Assembly (NCBI GenBank): GCA_021776825.1
Contig: JAJFFG010000067.1
Coordinates: forward strand, 106,439-170,438
Direction: 5' to 3'
From: Planctomycetota bacterium
GTDB lineage: Bacteria > Planctomycetota > JAJSAM01 > JAJVHW01
Length of the DNA stretch: 64,000 bases
Shown: positions 8,011-16,825 of the stretch, piece after piece
Layout: every line of letters starts with the position of its first letter
How positions within the stretch are numbered: the first letter of the stretch is position 1
Program-made: the position numbers and the translations under genes
Notes under the pieces: generated by a model
What the model was told of the DNA's origin: nothing
Seen by the model: the letters and a program-made list of their open reading frames with translations, nothing else
Databases searched by the model: none

Positions 8011-10251
8011 ATGATCGCCACGCTCACGCTCTGCCTCGGTCTCGCGCTTCCCGTCCCGCTTGCTGACATCGAGGCCGACCGCGCCGCGCTGCTCGCCGGC
8101 ATCGAGACGCTCGAGCGCCACGGGGTGCCGGGCACGCTCTGCGTCTACGGCGACGACGCGTTCGCGGTGCTGACGGGCAACAAGAACCCCGAGCCGGTCG
8201 TGGCGGCGGCGCGCCACGGCAAAGGGCGCGTGGTCGCGATCGCGCACGGCTCGTATCTCAGCGGCAGCGCTGTCACGAACGCGAAGGGCGCGACATCGCG
8301 ACTGATCGCGAACGCGCTGTCGTGGACCGCCGATCGGAAGGGACCACTCCGCGTTGCTGTGCTGGGTCGCGACGCGAAGCTCGCCGAGTCACTCCGCAAG
8401 GCCGGGCACGAGGTCACGCTCGGAGCGACGCTCCCGGCGAAGCCAGTGCCGCATGTGCTCGTCTGGCAGAGCGGCGAGGCCGATGCCGCCGAGCAGGCGC
8501 GTATCGCGGACTTCGTGAAGAAGGGTGGCGGGCTGCTCGCGGCACACTGCCCGTGGGGCTACGAGCAGGTGAACGCGCGCCGCGGGCTGACGCTGCGCGA
8601 GAACCTGCCGGAGAACCGGGTCCTGAAAGACATGGGGCTCGTGCTGGCCGCTGGCTACGCCGATGCGACGGAGCGTGGGAAGTACGCGGTCGCCAAGTCC
8701 CGGCCCGACGACGCGCACGCCGGGCGCGCGCTCCGCGCGATCGTGAAGGGTGAGAAGGGCTCCGGGAAGCTCGCGTATCTGGTCGAGAAGGCCATCCGCA
8801 ACGTGCCGGACGACGAGACCACGTTCCGGCCGCGTCTCGAGAAGGCGCTGCGCGGCGTGCAGTCCGAAGCCGCGCCCGCCCCGAAGAACCCGCTCGGTCA
8901 GCGGGAGGCTCTCGTGCGGCTCGCCGTGACCACGAGGTCGGAGGAGTGGCGCGCCCTTGACCCCGACGACGTGGGTGCGTTCCCGGGCGCCGACGGCTTC
9001 CCTGGCGTGGTCCCGCGATCCGCGAAGCGAACGACGACCGAGCTCGTGCTCGACCCGGCCGTCCGCGGCTGGCAGTCGACGGGCCTCTACCTGGCGCCGG
9101 GAGAGGTGCTGACGATCCGCCGCACGTCGACGACCACCGGTGCTGCAGCGAAAGGGCCAGCAGCGAAAGGGGCTGCGACGAACGGCGCCGACTGGCGAGT
9201 CCGCATCGGCTGTCACAAGGACCGGCTCTGGGCGAAGCCCGTCTGGAAGCGCTGGCCGGAGATCACCCACACCGTCGAGCTCGTGGACGGCACGACACGC
9301 GTGGCGACACCCTGGGGCGGGTCGGTCTACTTCGAGACGACGCGCGACGACGCGCAGCGCACGACGGTCAGCGTGGCCGGCGCTGTGGCCGCGCCGCGGT
9401 ACGTGCTCGGCGACGAGGCCAGCGCCGCCTCCTGGAACGAAAGCCGTCGCGCTCCCGGCCCGTGGGCCGAGCTCGAGGCGCGCCACATCGTGCTCTCGGT
9501 GCCGTCGAGCGTGATCCGCAAGCTGGACGATCCCGCGCCGATCCTCGAGTGGTGGGATCGCGTGCTGACGTCGCACTGCAAGCTGGCCTGCACGCCGTTG
9601 CCCGAGCGACGCGAGCGCTTCGTTCCCGACGTCCAGATCAGCGCCGGCTACATGCACGCCGGCTACCCGATGATGACGCACCTCGACGTCGTCCAGCCGA
9701 AGGACGGCCGCGCGCTCCCGCCGATCCTCGACCTCGAGGTCCGGGTGAAGGAGGGCGGCTGGGGCTACTTCCACGAGCTCGGCCACAACCGTCAGCGGAA
9801 GGTCTGGACGTTCGACGGCACGGGCGAGGTGACCGTCAACCTGTTCAGTCTGTTCTCGCACGAGACGATCTGCGGCATCACGCCGTGGGAGCACTCCTGG
9901 CTCGGCAACCAGAAGGGCACGGCCCTGAAGGCTCTGCGATCCGGCAAGGGCTTCCCCGACCTCGGCGCGGGCGGCCGACTCGTCATGTACGCCCAGTTGC
10001 AGAAGGCGTTCGGATGGGAGCCATTCCAGCGCGTGTTCACCGAGTGGGAAGCCGTCGGTCAGGACGCCTGGCCGAAGCCGAACCAGGACCGCATCGATCA
10101 GTGGATGCTGCGCATGTCCGCCGCCACGGGCCACGACCTGCGCGCCTTCTTCGATCTCTGGAAGCTGCCGCTGTCGGATGCCGCCCGCAACGACGAAGCA
10201 ACTGCCAAGCTGTCGCCGTGGATGCCGGACCTCGCCGACCTCGAGAAGTAG
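8011..10251 (+). CDS. Exported M60-family (enhancin-like) zinc metallopeptidase
   Basis: 746 residues. The start at ATG 8011 gives a signal peptide (IATLTLCLGLALPVPLA). The first half (about 30-330) has a glutamine-amidotransferase/ThuA-like outline ('VKKGGGLLAAHCPWGYEQ'). The second half is a peptidase M60 domain with the gluzincin motif HELGH (His588, Glu589, His592) and a downstream Glu at 606 in GTGEVTVN, matching HEXXH(8-28)E. M60 enzymes cleave glycosylated, mucin-like proteins; the GATase-like plus M60 order resembles TCAF-type proteins. A short Ala/Lys/Gly-rich repeat sits near residue 380. It probably acts outside the cell or in the periplasm on glycoproteins; the substrate is inferred. 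Confidence 0.85.
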   Translation: MIATLTLCLGLALPVPLADIEADRAALLAGIETLERHGVPGTLCVYGDDAFAVLTGNKNPEPVVAAARHGKGRVVAIAHGSYLSGSAVTNAKGATSRLIANALSWTADRKGPLRVAVLGRDAKLAESLRKAGHEVTLGATLPAKPVPHVLVWQSGEADAAEQARIADFVKKGGGLLAAHCPWGYEQVNARRGLTLRENLPENRVLKDMGLVLAAGYADATERGKYAVAKSRPDDAHAGRALRAIVKGEKGSGKLAYLVEKAIRNVPDDETTFRPRLEKALRGVQSEAAPAPKNPLGQREALVRLAVTTRSEEWRALDPDDVGAFPGADGFPGVVPRSAKRTTTELVLDPAVRGWQSTGLYLAPGEVLTIRRTSTTTGAAAKGPAAKGAATNGADWRVRIGCHKDRLWAKPVWKRWPEITHTVELVDGTTRVATPWGGSVYFETTRDDAQRTTVSVAGAVAAPRYVLGDEASAASWNESRRAPGPWAELEARHIVLSVPSSVIRKLDDPAPILEWWDRVLTSHCKLACTPLPERRERFVPDVQISAGYMHAGYPMMTHLDVVQPKDGRALPPILDLEVRVKEGGWGYFHELGHNRQRKVWTFDGTGEVTVNLFSLFSHETICGITPWEHSWLGNQKGTALKALRSGKGFPDLGAGGRLVMYAQLQKAFGWEPFQRVFTEWEAVGQDAWPKPNQDRIDQWMLRMSAATGHDLRAFFDLWKLPLSDAARNDEATAKLSPWMPDLADLEK

Positions 10252-10322
10252 CCGGCCGAGACGTTGACGCCCCGCCCCTAGGTGCTATCCATGTACCGAG
10301 ATAACAACCAAGGAGCGTGGTG

Positions 10323-10601
10323 ATGCCCAAGCAGAGCGGTGATGAAGGTCGACGTACCGTCCAACGCGTCCAGACCGGAGTCCGCATCGAGAAGCGGCTC
10401 CTGAAGGTGCTCAAGGGTCTGGCGGAGATGCACGACATCACGCTCGGCGACCTGCTCGAGGGGATCGTGCTCCACGCGCTCGAGGGCAGGGCCCCGTTCA
10501 GCGAGAGTTCGCTCGAGCGCATCGGCGCACTGCGCGGCGTCTACGACCTCGACCTGACAGCAGCGGACAGCCACCGACTGACCGAGGGTCCCCGGAGCTG
10601 A
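10323..10601 (+). CDS. Small ribbon-helix-helix-like protein
   Basis: 92 residues from ATG 10323, with AGGAG at 10311-10315 seven bases upstream. The segment 'VQTGVRIEKRLLKVLKGLAE' followed by 'ITLGDLLEGIVLHALEG' has the strand-helix-helix outline of CopG/Arc-type DNA-binding proteins. The C-terminus DLTAADSHRL is polar. No partner toxin lies on the same strand; the toxin pair next door converges on it. It may be a stand-alone repressor. Identification rests on pattern only. Confidence 0.6.
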   Translation: MPKQSGDEGRRTVQRVQTGVRIEKRLLKVLKGLAEMHDITLGDLLEGIVLHALEGRAPFSESSLERIGALRGVYDLDLTAADSHRLTEGPRS

Positions 10602-10691
10602 GCAGAGCGTTCGGCGAGCGCGAGCGAGGAGTTAGCTGGGGTAGTTGGGACGGTCGCGCGTTCTACGCGGGGTGCGGAGCGAGGCTTCGCA

Positions 10692-11114
10692 TCACGGAGC
10701 CCGGCCTCTGCCTCTCCGAACGGTCGCCGGGTCAGGAAGCGTCTGTTCGTGAACCGATCCGTCCTTGCGTATCCGCGCTAGGAACGGCGCGGGGCGCCCC
10801 TCCACGAACGTTCGCATGCGAGCGTGCGCGCGGATCGCGATCTCCGCCATGGTCCGAGCGGACATGTTCCCGTTGCAGAACGAGAACATCCGCGCCTCGC
10901 TGCGCACGATCACTCGGATCTCCGGGTGCGTGTACGTGTGCGCCTTGTCCTTCTCCAGGACGACCGAGCCACGGCGAGCGACTTCAGGAATCCAGACGTG
11001 GTCGTCGGTGCCGTCCTCGAAGTGCTCGTAGAACGGTAGCGCGTCGATACCGGCCGCTCTCAGGAGGCCAACGAGTTGGTACCGCCCTAGTCCCTCGTCA
11101 AGGAAGAGCCGCAC
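10692..11114 (-). CDS. PIN-like toxin (VapC45/DUF5615-type) of a toxin-antitoxin pair
   Basis: 140 residues with a GTG start two bases after the stop of the upstream gene, implying translational coupling. It starts RLFLDEGLGRYQLVGLLRAAG, the acidic first strand and helix of PIN-like DUF5615/VapC45 nucleases. Further acidic residues occur in GTDDHVWIPEVARRG and LEKDKAH, consistent with a metal-binding nuclease site. The expected action is RNA cleavage when unrestrained. Its upstream partner carries a DUF433-like domain, the usual antitoxin of these PIN proteins. The order antitoxin then toxin is canonical. Confidence 0.75.
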   Translation of the reverse strand: MRLFLDEGLGRYQLVGLLRAAGIDALPFYEHFEDGTDDHVWIPEVARRGSVVLEKDKAHTYTHPEIRVIVRSEARMFSFCNGNMSARTMAEIAIRAHARMRTFVEGRPAPFLARIRKDGSVHEQTLPDPATVRRGRGRAP

Positions 11115-11116
11115 TG

Positions 11117-11857
11117 CTACGCCGCGGCTCGGGACTCACATCTGATCGCGTCCTCTACCTCCGCCGGTTGTCGAGCGTAGTCCTCTGCCAGCTCGACCAC
11201 GGACTCCCCGGCCATGTAGCGCTCGTAGAGTGTGCGCGTGGCGATCCCACTCCCGCGGAGTGCAGGGCGCCCGAACGCGTAGCGTGGGTCAACCATGATG
11301 TGGGAGGGATGGTCGCTGAGACCCATCGACCGGATGAAGGGGTAGAGACGCCGCGCGATCCCACCGGGGTCTCGATCGATCCTCGCAAGGTGCTCGTCGA
11401 GGAGCCCGCGGATCAAAGTCTGACCGCGCTCCGAGACGGAGACGATCTCACCCAAGTACCGAACGAAGAGATGCGCGCCGTCGGTCATGAACTCCTCCCG
11501 GACCAGCGGGCGCTCCACCTGGAGTTCGTTCTCGACCCAGTCCAGTGCATCGCGGATGACGGGAATCTTCAGCCGATGGTGACGCCGCATACCCATCAGC
11601 ACGTGCAGTTCAACGAGGTTGAAGAACGAGAGTAGCGCGGGGTCAGAAGTCTGAGCCGGCGCGACAAGGGGGCGGAACTTGGCGCGTTCGCCGGAGATCA
11701 GATGGTAGGGACGTCCTAGCGTCCACGAGCGAAGAGTCGCCGAGGGCATCCCCAGTATCTGCGCCGCCTCCGAGACCGAGTAGGCGGGGACCTCTCGGGG
11801 GTCCTCAACGTCGATCCAGCGACGAACGTAGTCGGTGAGGGCCTGGTCGCTCGACAT
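11117..11857 (-). CDS. DUF433-type antitoxin with MerR-like N-terminal HTH
   Basis: 246 residues from ATG 11857, with GAGGAGG about 12 nt upstream. The N-terminus has a MerR-like helix-turn-helix (YSVSEAAQILGMPSATLRSW) and a dimerisation-like middle. The C-terminus is DUF433: 'DPRYAFGRPALRGSGIATRT', then 'MAGESVVELAEDYARQPAEV'. It is longer than stand-alone DUF433 antitoxins (about 75-100 aa) and so may both bind its own promoter and neutralise the toxin. It is the first gene of the pair; the inverted repeat at 12090-12193 lies about 230 bp upstream. Confidence 0.78.
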   Translation of the reverse strand: MSSDQALTDYVRRWIDVEDPREVPAYSVSEAAQILGMPSATLRSWTLGRPYHLISGERAKFRPLVAPAQTSDPALLSFFNLVELHVLMGMRRHHRLKIPVIRDALDWVENELQVERPLVREEFMTDGAHLFVRYLGEIVSVSERGQTLIRGLLDEHLARIDRDPGGIARRLYPFIRSMGLSDHPSHIMVDPRYAFGRPALRGSGIATRTLYERYMAGESVVELAEDYARQPAEVEDAIRCESRAAA

Positions 11858-12089
11858 GCCGGTGTTCGCGCCTCCTCGCGCACAAGTGTGCCGGAAACTG
11901 GGCGAGCGACCAACGTGGATCAGCCCTAGAGCAAACCCTCTCCAGCAGGGGCAGATCTCCATTATCGCATCCGACGCCCCCTGCGGAACGCACGACGCAC
12001 AGGCGCTCGCAGAAGGCGGTGGAGTCGAGGGCGGACGCCGTGACCGGTGGGTCCGAGGTGCTCGTGGATGCGACCTGTGTCGAAGACTG

Positions 12090-12193
12090 AAGCCCTGCCC
12101 AAACTAACTAACTTCCGGCCTCAACTCGCGTCGGGGCGATCCGGAGTGCCATTCGAACTCGAGGCTGGAAGTTAGTTAGTTGGGGCAGGGCTT
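12090..12193. repeat. 33-bp near-perfect inverted repeat
   Basis: Arms 12090-12122 and 12161-12193 are complementary over 33 bp with only two mismatches, around a 38-nt loop. Each arm contains two tandem AACT copies (AACTAACTAACTTCC), unusually A/T-rich for this DNA. It lies in the 460-bp gene-free gap between the antitoxin and serpin genes. It could be a long RNA hairpin, a MITE-like element or a regulatory site. Confidence 0.85.
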
Positions 12194-12248
12194 GGATGGT
12201 GCACAGAGGGCTTGGATGGTGCACAGTCCGGGCTTGGATGGTGCACAG
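12188..12248. repeat. Three direct repeats of about 19 bp
   Basis: GGGCTTGGATGGTGCACAG occurs three times, starting at 12188, 12208 and 12230 (spacing 20 and 22 bp). The first copy overlaps the right arm of the adjacent inverted repeat. Each unit contains the palindrome GTGCAC. Spacing is too short for CRISPR. Confidence 0.85.
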
Positions 12249-12317
12249 TCCCCCCGTCCGCGGCACGCGTGAACTGGCTGGCCGAACGCCCCGATCGCTG
12301 ATCGCGTGGCGGCGCGA

Positions 12318-13568
12318 TCAATCCGGGCGCGCGCTCGGATCCTCGACGCGGCCCATGAAGAGGATCGTGTCGGTGCGGCGGTGGCGGACCAGGAGGAGGA
12401 ACGGGCGATCGATGCGGACGTCGCGCGGACCGCCGAACGACTGTCCCGCACCGACGAACGAGACGGACGTCACCGCGGCGGCGACCGTGCCTTCCTGATC
12501 GACGCGGATCGTGGCGGTCTGGCCGATGCTCGTGATCGCGGTGCGCGTCTTCGTCGCTCGCGAGAAGTTGGCCTTCTTCCGGTCGAACGCGCGCTTCATC
12601 CCCAGCGCCTCGAGCGTCTCTTGCAGTCCTATCCGCGACTCGATCTCGAACGAAGGGAAGTGGAGAACGATGTGCTCCGTCTGCAACGCAGCGAGTGCGT
12701 CGGCGAGTGCGTCCGGCGTGAGTGCGTCCTCGAAGCCGTTGAGGCCCGCCGTGCCCTTCGGCATCAGCACGACCATCGACGCCTCGTCACCCCGGTACGG
12801 GATCTCGACCGTGAGCAGATCCTCGCTCTCGGCCACGCTGTACTCGCCCGTGTTGCTCATCAGCGGAACCGCGATCGCGCCGTCCGCGGACCAGAACACG
12901 CCGTCCTCGATCTCGTCGAACGGCCGTGCCCACTCGCCCTGGAAGTACGCGGCGTTGGTGAGCACGAAACCGCCCGGGAGGCGCAGGTCGTCGACTCGCA
13001 GAATCTCCGGGATCAGCCCACGTGTCTTCTCGAAGGCCCACGAGTTGATCCCGCGGACCGCTCCACGTGGATCGGACTCGAAGTCGGCCGATTCGGCGTG
13101 CGCGCCGAAGCGACGCTCGAGTGCTCGGCGGAAACCCGGCCGGAAGCGCGTCGTCACGTCAGCAAACACGCCGTTCGCGAGGTCGATCTGAACGCCGCCG
13201 TCGGGATCCGGAGCGAGTTTCGCCAGGGTGGACTGGAATGCGCGACGAAGGCGACGGCGCGGCAGTCGAAGGTGCAGCACCTTCGCCATCTCGCGACGCG
13301 TCGCGCCGGCGGCGCCTTCGGTCGCCGTTGCGAGCGCCGTCGTCAGGCTGATTGGCGAGAATATGAGGTTCCCAGGCTCGGCGCGGAGCCGGTCGTAGAC
13401 GTCGAGGGCGAACGCGGTGTTGCCACGCACGACGGCCTTCGTGTCCGCCGCCGGTGCGCGCACGGGCAGTACGTCGAAGCCCCCGTCGCTCGCGTCCGGC
13501 CCCCCGACCGCGGGCGAGACCGCCGCGACGGCGAGAAGTGCCCCGCACATCAGACTGGCTCGATGCAT
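12318..13568 (-). CDS. Secreted serpin (serine protease inhibitor)
   Basis: 416 residues from ATG 13568, with GGGGAG six bases upstream. A signal peptide (SLMCGALLAVAAVSPAVG) precedes a full-length serpin fold: NLIFSPISLTTAL near the start, 'VLTNAAYFQGEWARPF' (breach region), a hinge of the inhibitory type (DQEGTVAAAVTSVSF) and the C-terminal signature 'DRPFLLLVRHRRTDTILFMG'. The small residues in the hinge (P17-P8) suggest a true inhibitor able to insert its loop; the scissile bond would lie around SFVGAG. It probably protects the cell surface from extracellular proteases. It is monocistronic as far as can be seen. Confidence 0.93.
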   Translation of the reverse strand: MHRASLMCGALLAVAAVSPAVGGPDASDGGFDVLPVRAPAADTKAVVRGNTAFALDVYDRLRAEPGNLIFSPISLTTALATATEGAAGATRREMAKVLHLRLPRRRLRRAFQSTLAKLAPDPDGGVQIDLANGVFADVTTRFRPGFRRALERRFGAHAESADFESDPRGAVRGINSWAFEKTRGLIPEILRVDDLRLPGGFVLTNAAYFQGEWARPFDEIEDGVFWSADGAIAVPLMSNTGEYSVAESEDLLTVEIPYRGDEASMVVLMPKGTAGLNGFEDALTPDALADALAALQTEHIVLHFPSFEIESRIGLQETLEALGMKRAFDRKKANFSRATKTRTAITSIGQTATIRVDQEGTVAAAVTSVSFVGAGQSFGGPRDVRIDRPFLLLVRHRRTDTILFMGRVEDPSARPD

Positions 13569-13822
13569 GCTCGTCTCCCCAGGCTCCTGCGCTCCCTCGG
13601 GCGCTGCTTCCATCGTAGTTGCGACTGGCACCCCCGCGAGGCGGAGCCCCGCACCGTCGTTCGGCCGCATCACGCGTTCGCCGTGTTCCGTGCGGAGGAT
13701 GTTCTGGATCGACTCGCGGAGCTCGCGGCCTACGCCTCGCGATGCGTCGGAAGACGGGGACGTGGCGTGAGGGGCGACGAACTCCGAGGACTCGGTCGTG
13801 ACTCCGTGTGCCCGGACGCAGA

Positions 13823-13858
13823 ACGGGCCCCGTGACGCCGAGGCATCGCGGGGCCCGT
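13823..13858 (-). terminator. GC-rich hairpin downstream of the NHL/ZU5-like gene
   Basis: A 10-bp perfect stem (ACGGGCCCCG at 13823-13832, complement at 13849-13858) with a 16-nt loop, 16 bp beyond the stop codon of the minus-strand gene ending at 13874. The rest of the 305-bp gap to the serpin gene (13569-13873) shows nothing else. Confidence 0.6.
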
Positions 13859-13873
13859 GGGTATCGAGACGGA

Positions 13874-16210
13874 CTACTTCGCCGACGGCTCCTCGTCGCC
13901 ACCACCAGCGGGGATCGTGAGCGTGAGCCGGTAGATCGTGTTCGTCGAACCGGTCACCAGGAGATCGCTGCCGAGCAAGGCGACGTCGCGGGCATTGTCG
14001 AGCGAGGCGGGGAGCGCGGCACCGTCCAGTGGCACCGTGTTGTTCTGCGTCGAGCCGGCAACCAGACGGCAGATGCCACCGTCGAGGTCGAGCGCCCAGA
14101 CGACGGTGATGTCGGAGTCGCAGACGAAGAGGATGTTGCGCGTCGCGTCGTACGCCATCCCGCTGATGACGCTGAACTCCGTGTCCTCGAGATCGGCGCC
14201 GTCGTTGTCGAAGTTGCCGGGGCCCTGAGAGTTGTCCTCGGGACCGGCGATCGTGATGTTCAGGCCGTTGCCGCCGTCCTCCGCGATCTGACGGATGCGG
14301 CCCCGCTCAGCCACGAAGACCGAGCCGTTCGGGCCGGCCTCGATCGTGCGGATCTCATTGAACGCCATGTCGCTGAGCGCGATCCCGTCATTGGCCTCGT
14401 CGGTGATCTCGGGCGGGGGCTCGTTCAAGGTCAGCGCCGGATCGCCCGCGAACTCCTCGATGTTGCCGAGACGGCTGATGCGCAGGCGTCGCTGATCGGC
14501 GACGACCAACTCACCCGTGGTGAGCGTGGCCAGACCGCGAATGTCGTAGAACTGCGCGTCCAGCAGCGGACCGCCGTCGCCGAGCGACGGATCGAAGAGG
14601 TCGTCGAACTCTTCGACGAACTCCCCGTTGCCGATCAACGCGCTCACGTTGAACGGATCCACCGGCTGGATCTGGAACACCCGGTCGCGGTCGGCGTAGA
14701 AGATCACGTCGCCCGGCGAGTTCAGGACGATCGCGCTCACGGACGTGAACCGCAGGCCGTCGGACACGGTCGGGGGCGAGTTCGATCCGTTGCCGGCGAG
14801 TTGCGACGTCACCGGCGCCCCTGGTTCGCCGCTCACGCTGAGCAGGATCGAGCGGCTGAAGTCGCCGCCGCGCGTCAGCGCCACGGCCGTGGGACCGGTG
14901 CCGCCGCGGAACCCCGAGGGGCCCGATGCGATGACGCCGGAGAGCGACGCCAACTGCCCCGTAACGAAGTGCTCCAGCGTGCCCGTGATCGGGCCGATGC
15001 CGTCACCGGGCTCCACGAAGACCGTCTCCTGGAACGCCTGGAACGAGCTGAAGTGGCTGGTTGGGAACGTGACCGACCCGGCACCGACGGTGACGCCCTC
15101 GGTGATCTTCTCGACCTTGCCGTTGGCGCTCTTCGTGAGGACCACCGTACTCGAGGTGTCGCCGCTCGTGTCGGCGGGGATGGTGATGCTCACCGGCTCC
15201 TTGAACTTCAGCCCCTCGGGACCAAAGAAGACGCTGGGACCCTTGGCGTCGAACGAGGAGTCCTTGTTGCCCTTGACCTTGCCGGTCGGGACGTCGGACG
15301 ACGTCCCCACGACGATCGGAGTCGACGTCGGCAGCGCACCGGACGGGATGTTGATCGTCGTGCCCAGGATGTCGTTCAGCGGGTCGTTGGGGCCCGCCGG
15401 CGTGATCTCGATGACGCCACCGTCGGCGGGAATGATCTCAGCCACGGCAGCAGCGATGCCGCCCGCGCCACCGATGGCGTCGTTCGTGACGTTGATCTTC
15501 GCACTCGAGGGCTTCGGCTGCTTGACGACCACCGCCGCCTTGACCACGCCGCCGGTGTTCGAGTCATCGGCGTAGTCGAGCTCGTACTCACCCGTGAAGG
15601 GCAGTTCGATCTTCTTCACCTTCGCGCCCTTGGCGAGCGTGGTGAAGTCGACCAGAAACGCGTTCGGACCGCGGATGCGCAGGATGCGCGGCACGACGAC
15701 CGAGCCCTTGCCCGGTGCGACCGATGCCGCGACGACGGCCTCCGCGTCGGCGCGGAACTGGATCGTCCCGCCCGTGTCGGCGGCGTTCGGGTCACCGGGG
15801 AACTTCTTGGGGCTCTTCCACGAGACCTTCATCGAGTAGTCGCCCGGCGTGGCGCCGTCGCGCGACGTGACACGGATCGTGTAGCGGCCACCGAGCTCGA
15901 GAGGGATGTTCTTGCCGCTGACGGCGGTCCCCTTCTCCCTCAGCAGCGCTGCGCCGACGACCGCATCCAGGCTGTCGCGGATCTCCACGGCGACGGCCGG
16001 GCCCTTCTTCGAGCCCTTGGCCTTCAGCTTGAGCAGGGCTCCCGCAGGGACGTCGATCGTGTAGGCCTCGATCTCGGTCGCCGGATCGAGCGTGCCGCTC
16101 GCAGAGTTGCCACTGCGAAGAGTGACACTCACACCAGGGAAGGCCGGTGCGGACAGCAGAACGGCCAGGAATCCGGCCAACAGGATGCGCTTCAATGTCT
16201 TATCCCCCAT
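13874..16210 (-). CDS. Large exported protein with PPC-like, ZU5-like and NHL/beta-propeller regions
   Basis: 778 residues from ATG 16210 (an in-frame TTG five codons later has a better-spaced GGGGGA). A signal peptide (RILLAGFLAVLLSAPAFPG) is followed by a pre-peptidase-C-terminal-like beta domain ('ELGGRYTIRVTSRDGATPGD'). A ZU5-like segment around residues 270-400 has 'FFGPEGLKFKEPVSITIP' and 'FPTSHFSSFQAF', typical of planctomycete exported proteins. The C-terminal 350 residues contain NHL-like repeats (DIRGLATLTTGELVVAD, EAGPNGSVFVAERGRIRQIA). No catalytic motif is seen. Probably a secreted or surface binding protein. Confidence 0.75.
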   Translation of the reverse strand: MGDKTLKRILLAGFLAVLLSAPAFPGVSVTLRSGNSASGTLDPATEIEAYTIDVPAGALLKLKAKGSKKGPAVAVEIRDSLDAVVGAALLREKGTAVSGKNIPLELGGRYTIRVTSRDGATPGDYSMKVSWKSPKKFPGDPNAADTGGTIQFRADAEAVVAASVAPGKGSVVVPRILRIRGPNAFLVDFTTLAKGAKVKKIELPFTGEYELDYADDSNTGGVVKAAVVVKQPKPSSAKINVTNDAIGGAGGIAAAVAEIIPADGGVIEITPAGPNDPLNDILGTTINIPSGALPTSTPIVVGTSSDVPTGKVKGNKDSSFDAKGPSVFFGPEGLKFKEPVSITIPADTSGDTSSTVVLTKSANGKVEKITEGVTVGAGSVTFPTSHFSSFQAFQETVFVEPGDGIGPITGTLEHFVTGQLASLSGVIASGPSGFRGGTGPTAVALTRGGDFSRSILLSVSGEPGAPVTSQLAGNGSNSPPTVSDGLRFTSVSAIVLNSPGDVIFYADRDRVFQIQPVDPFNVSALIGNGEFVEEFDDLFDPSLGDGGPLLDAQFYDIRGLATLTTGELVVADQRRLRISRLGNIEEFAGDPALTLNEPPPEITDEANDGIALSDMAFNEIRTIEAGPNGSVFVAERGRIRQIAEDGGNGLNITIAGPEDNSQGPGNFDNDGADLEDTEFSVISGMAYDATRNILFVCDSDITVVWALDLDGGICRLVAGSTQNNTVPLDGAALPASLDNARDVALLGSDLLVTGSTNTIYRLTLTIPAGGGDEEPSAK

Positions 16211-16450
16211 CTCGCTGCAGCGACTGCGACGGCGCTGTGCGATGCGTCTCTGGTCACGATACCCCACGAATCCGGGCTCGGCCGGGAACGTGGTGCGCGG
16301 ACATCGACGAACGTACTCCACGTTCCCCGAACGGGTTGTCCGTCCGGGCCCCCCGCATCGGCGGAGCTCACCTTGGCTAGATCGACCGCAGAGACCACCG
16401 TCTCCAATATCGTGCATGAGCCCCGACGGACTCGTGCCGAAGAGAGAGAC

Positions 16451-16726
16451 ATGGAGGTGACACGCCCGCGGTCACTCCCACGACCGCTACCGGCGGTGGC
16501 GCGACGCCCGTCGCGCGCGCTGCGGCAGCTCCAGATCGGAGGCTGGCTCTGGTACGGCGGCTTGCTGCTCTACGGTGGCGCGTTGTCCGTCATGGTCCAC
16601 GGTCCGCTGAGGTCGAGCACCGCGGGACAGCTGGCGATCGGGATGCTGCTCATCGGCGGTGCATGGCCGGCCGGAGCCGTCCTCCAGATCGACTCGCTGA
16701 CCCGCATCGCCCGCGCACGGTCCTGA
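16451..16726 (+). CDS. Small two-helix membrane protein
   Basis: 91 residues. A basic N-terminus is followed by two hydrophobic helices (GGWLWYGGLLLYGGALSVMV and AIGMLLIGGAWPAGAVL). The weak ribosome site (GAGAGAGAC) and short length keep confidence moderate, but the hydrophobic pattern is consistent. It is divergent from the NHL/ZU5-like gene with a 240-bp gap, in which nothing else was seen. Function unknown. Confidence 0.45.
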   Translation: MEVTRPRSLPRPLPAVARRPSRALRQLQIGGWLWYGGLLLYGGALSVMVHGPLRSSTAGQLAIGMLLIGGAWPAGAVLQIDSLTRIARARS

Positions 16727-16751
16727 GTTCGGTCCCAAGCGCCGCAACGAC

Positions 16752-16765
16752 CTAGCCCGGGCTAG
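16752..16765. promoter_or_regulatory. 14-bp perfect palindrome upstream of the Imm17-like gene
   Basis: CTAGCCCGGGCTAG is fully self-complementary and lies 60 bp before the start of the small membrane gene at 16826. It may be an operator or a short terminator stem of the preceding gene. Confidence 0.4.
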
Positions 16766-16825
16766 ACTGCGCGCGATTCGAAACACGGGGCGCGCGATCG
16801 AGGTCATCGCAAACGGAGGCGAGGG

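Noticed and set aside
12188..12248. CRISPR-like repeats
   Set aside because: Three units of about 19 bp with 1-3-bp spacers; no cas genes. The 13-bp and 12-bp arrays have no spacers at all.
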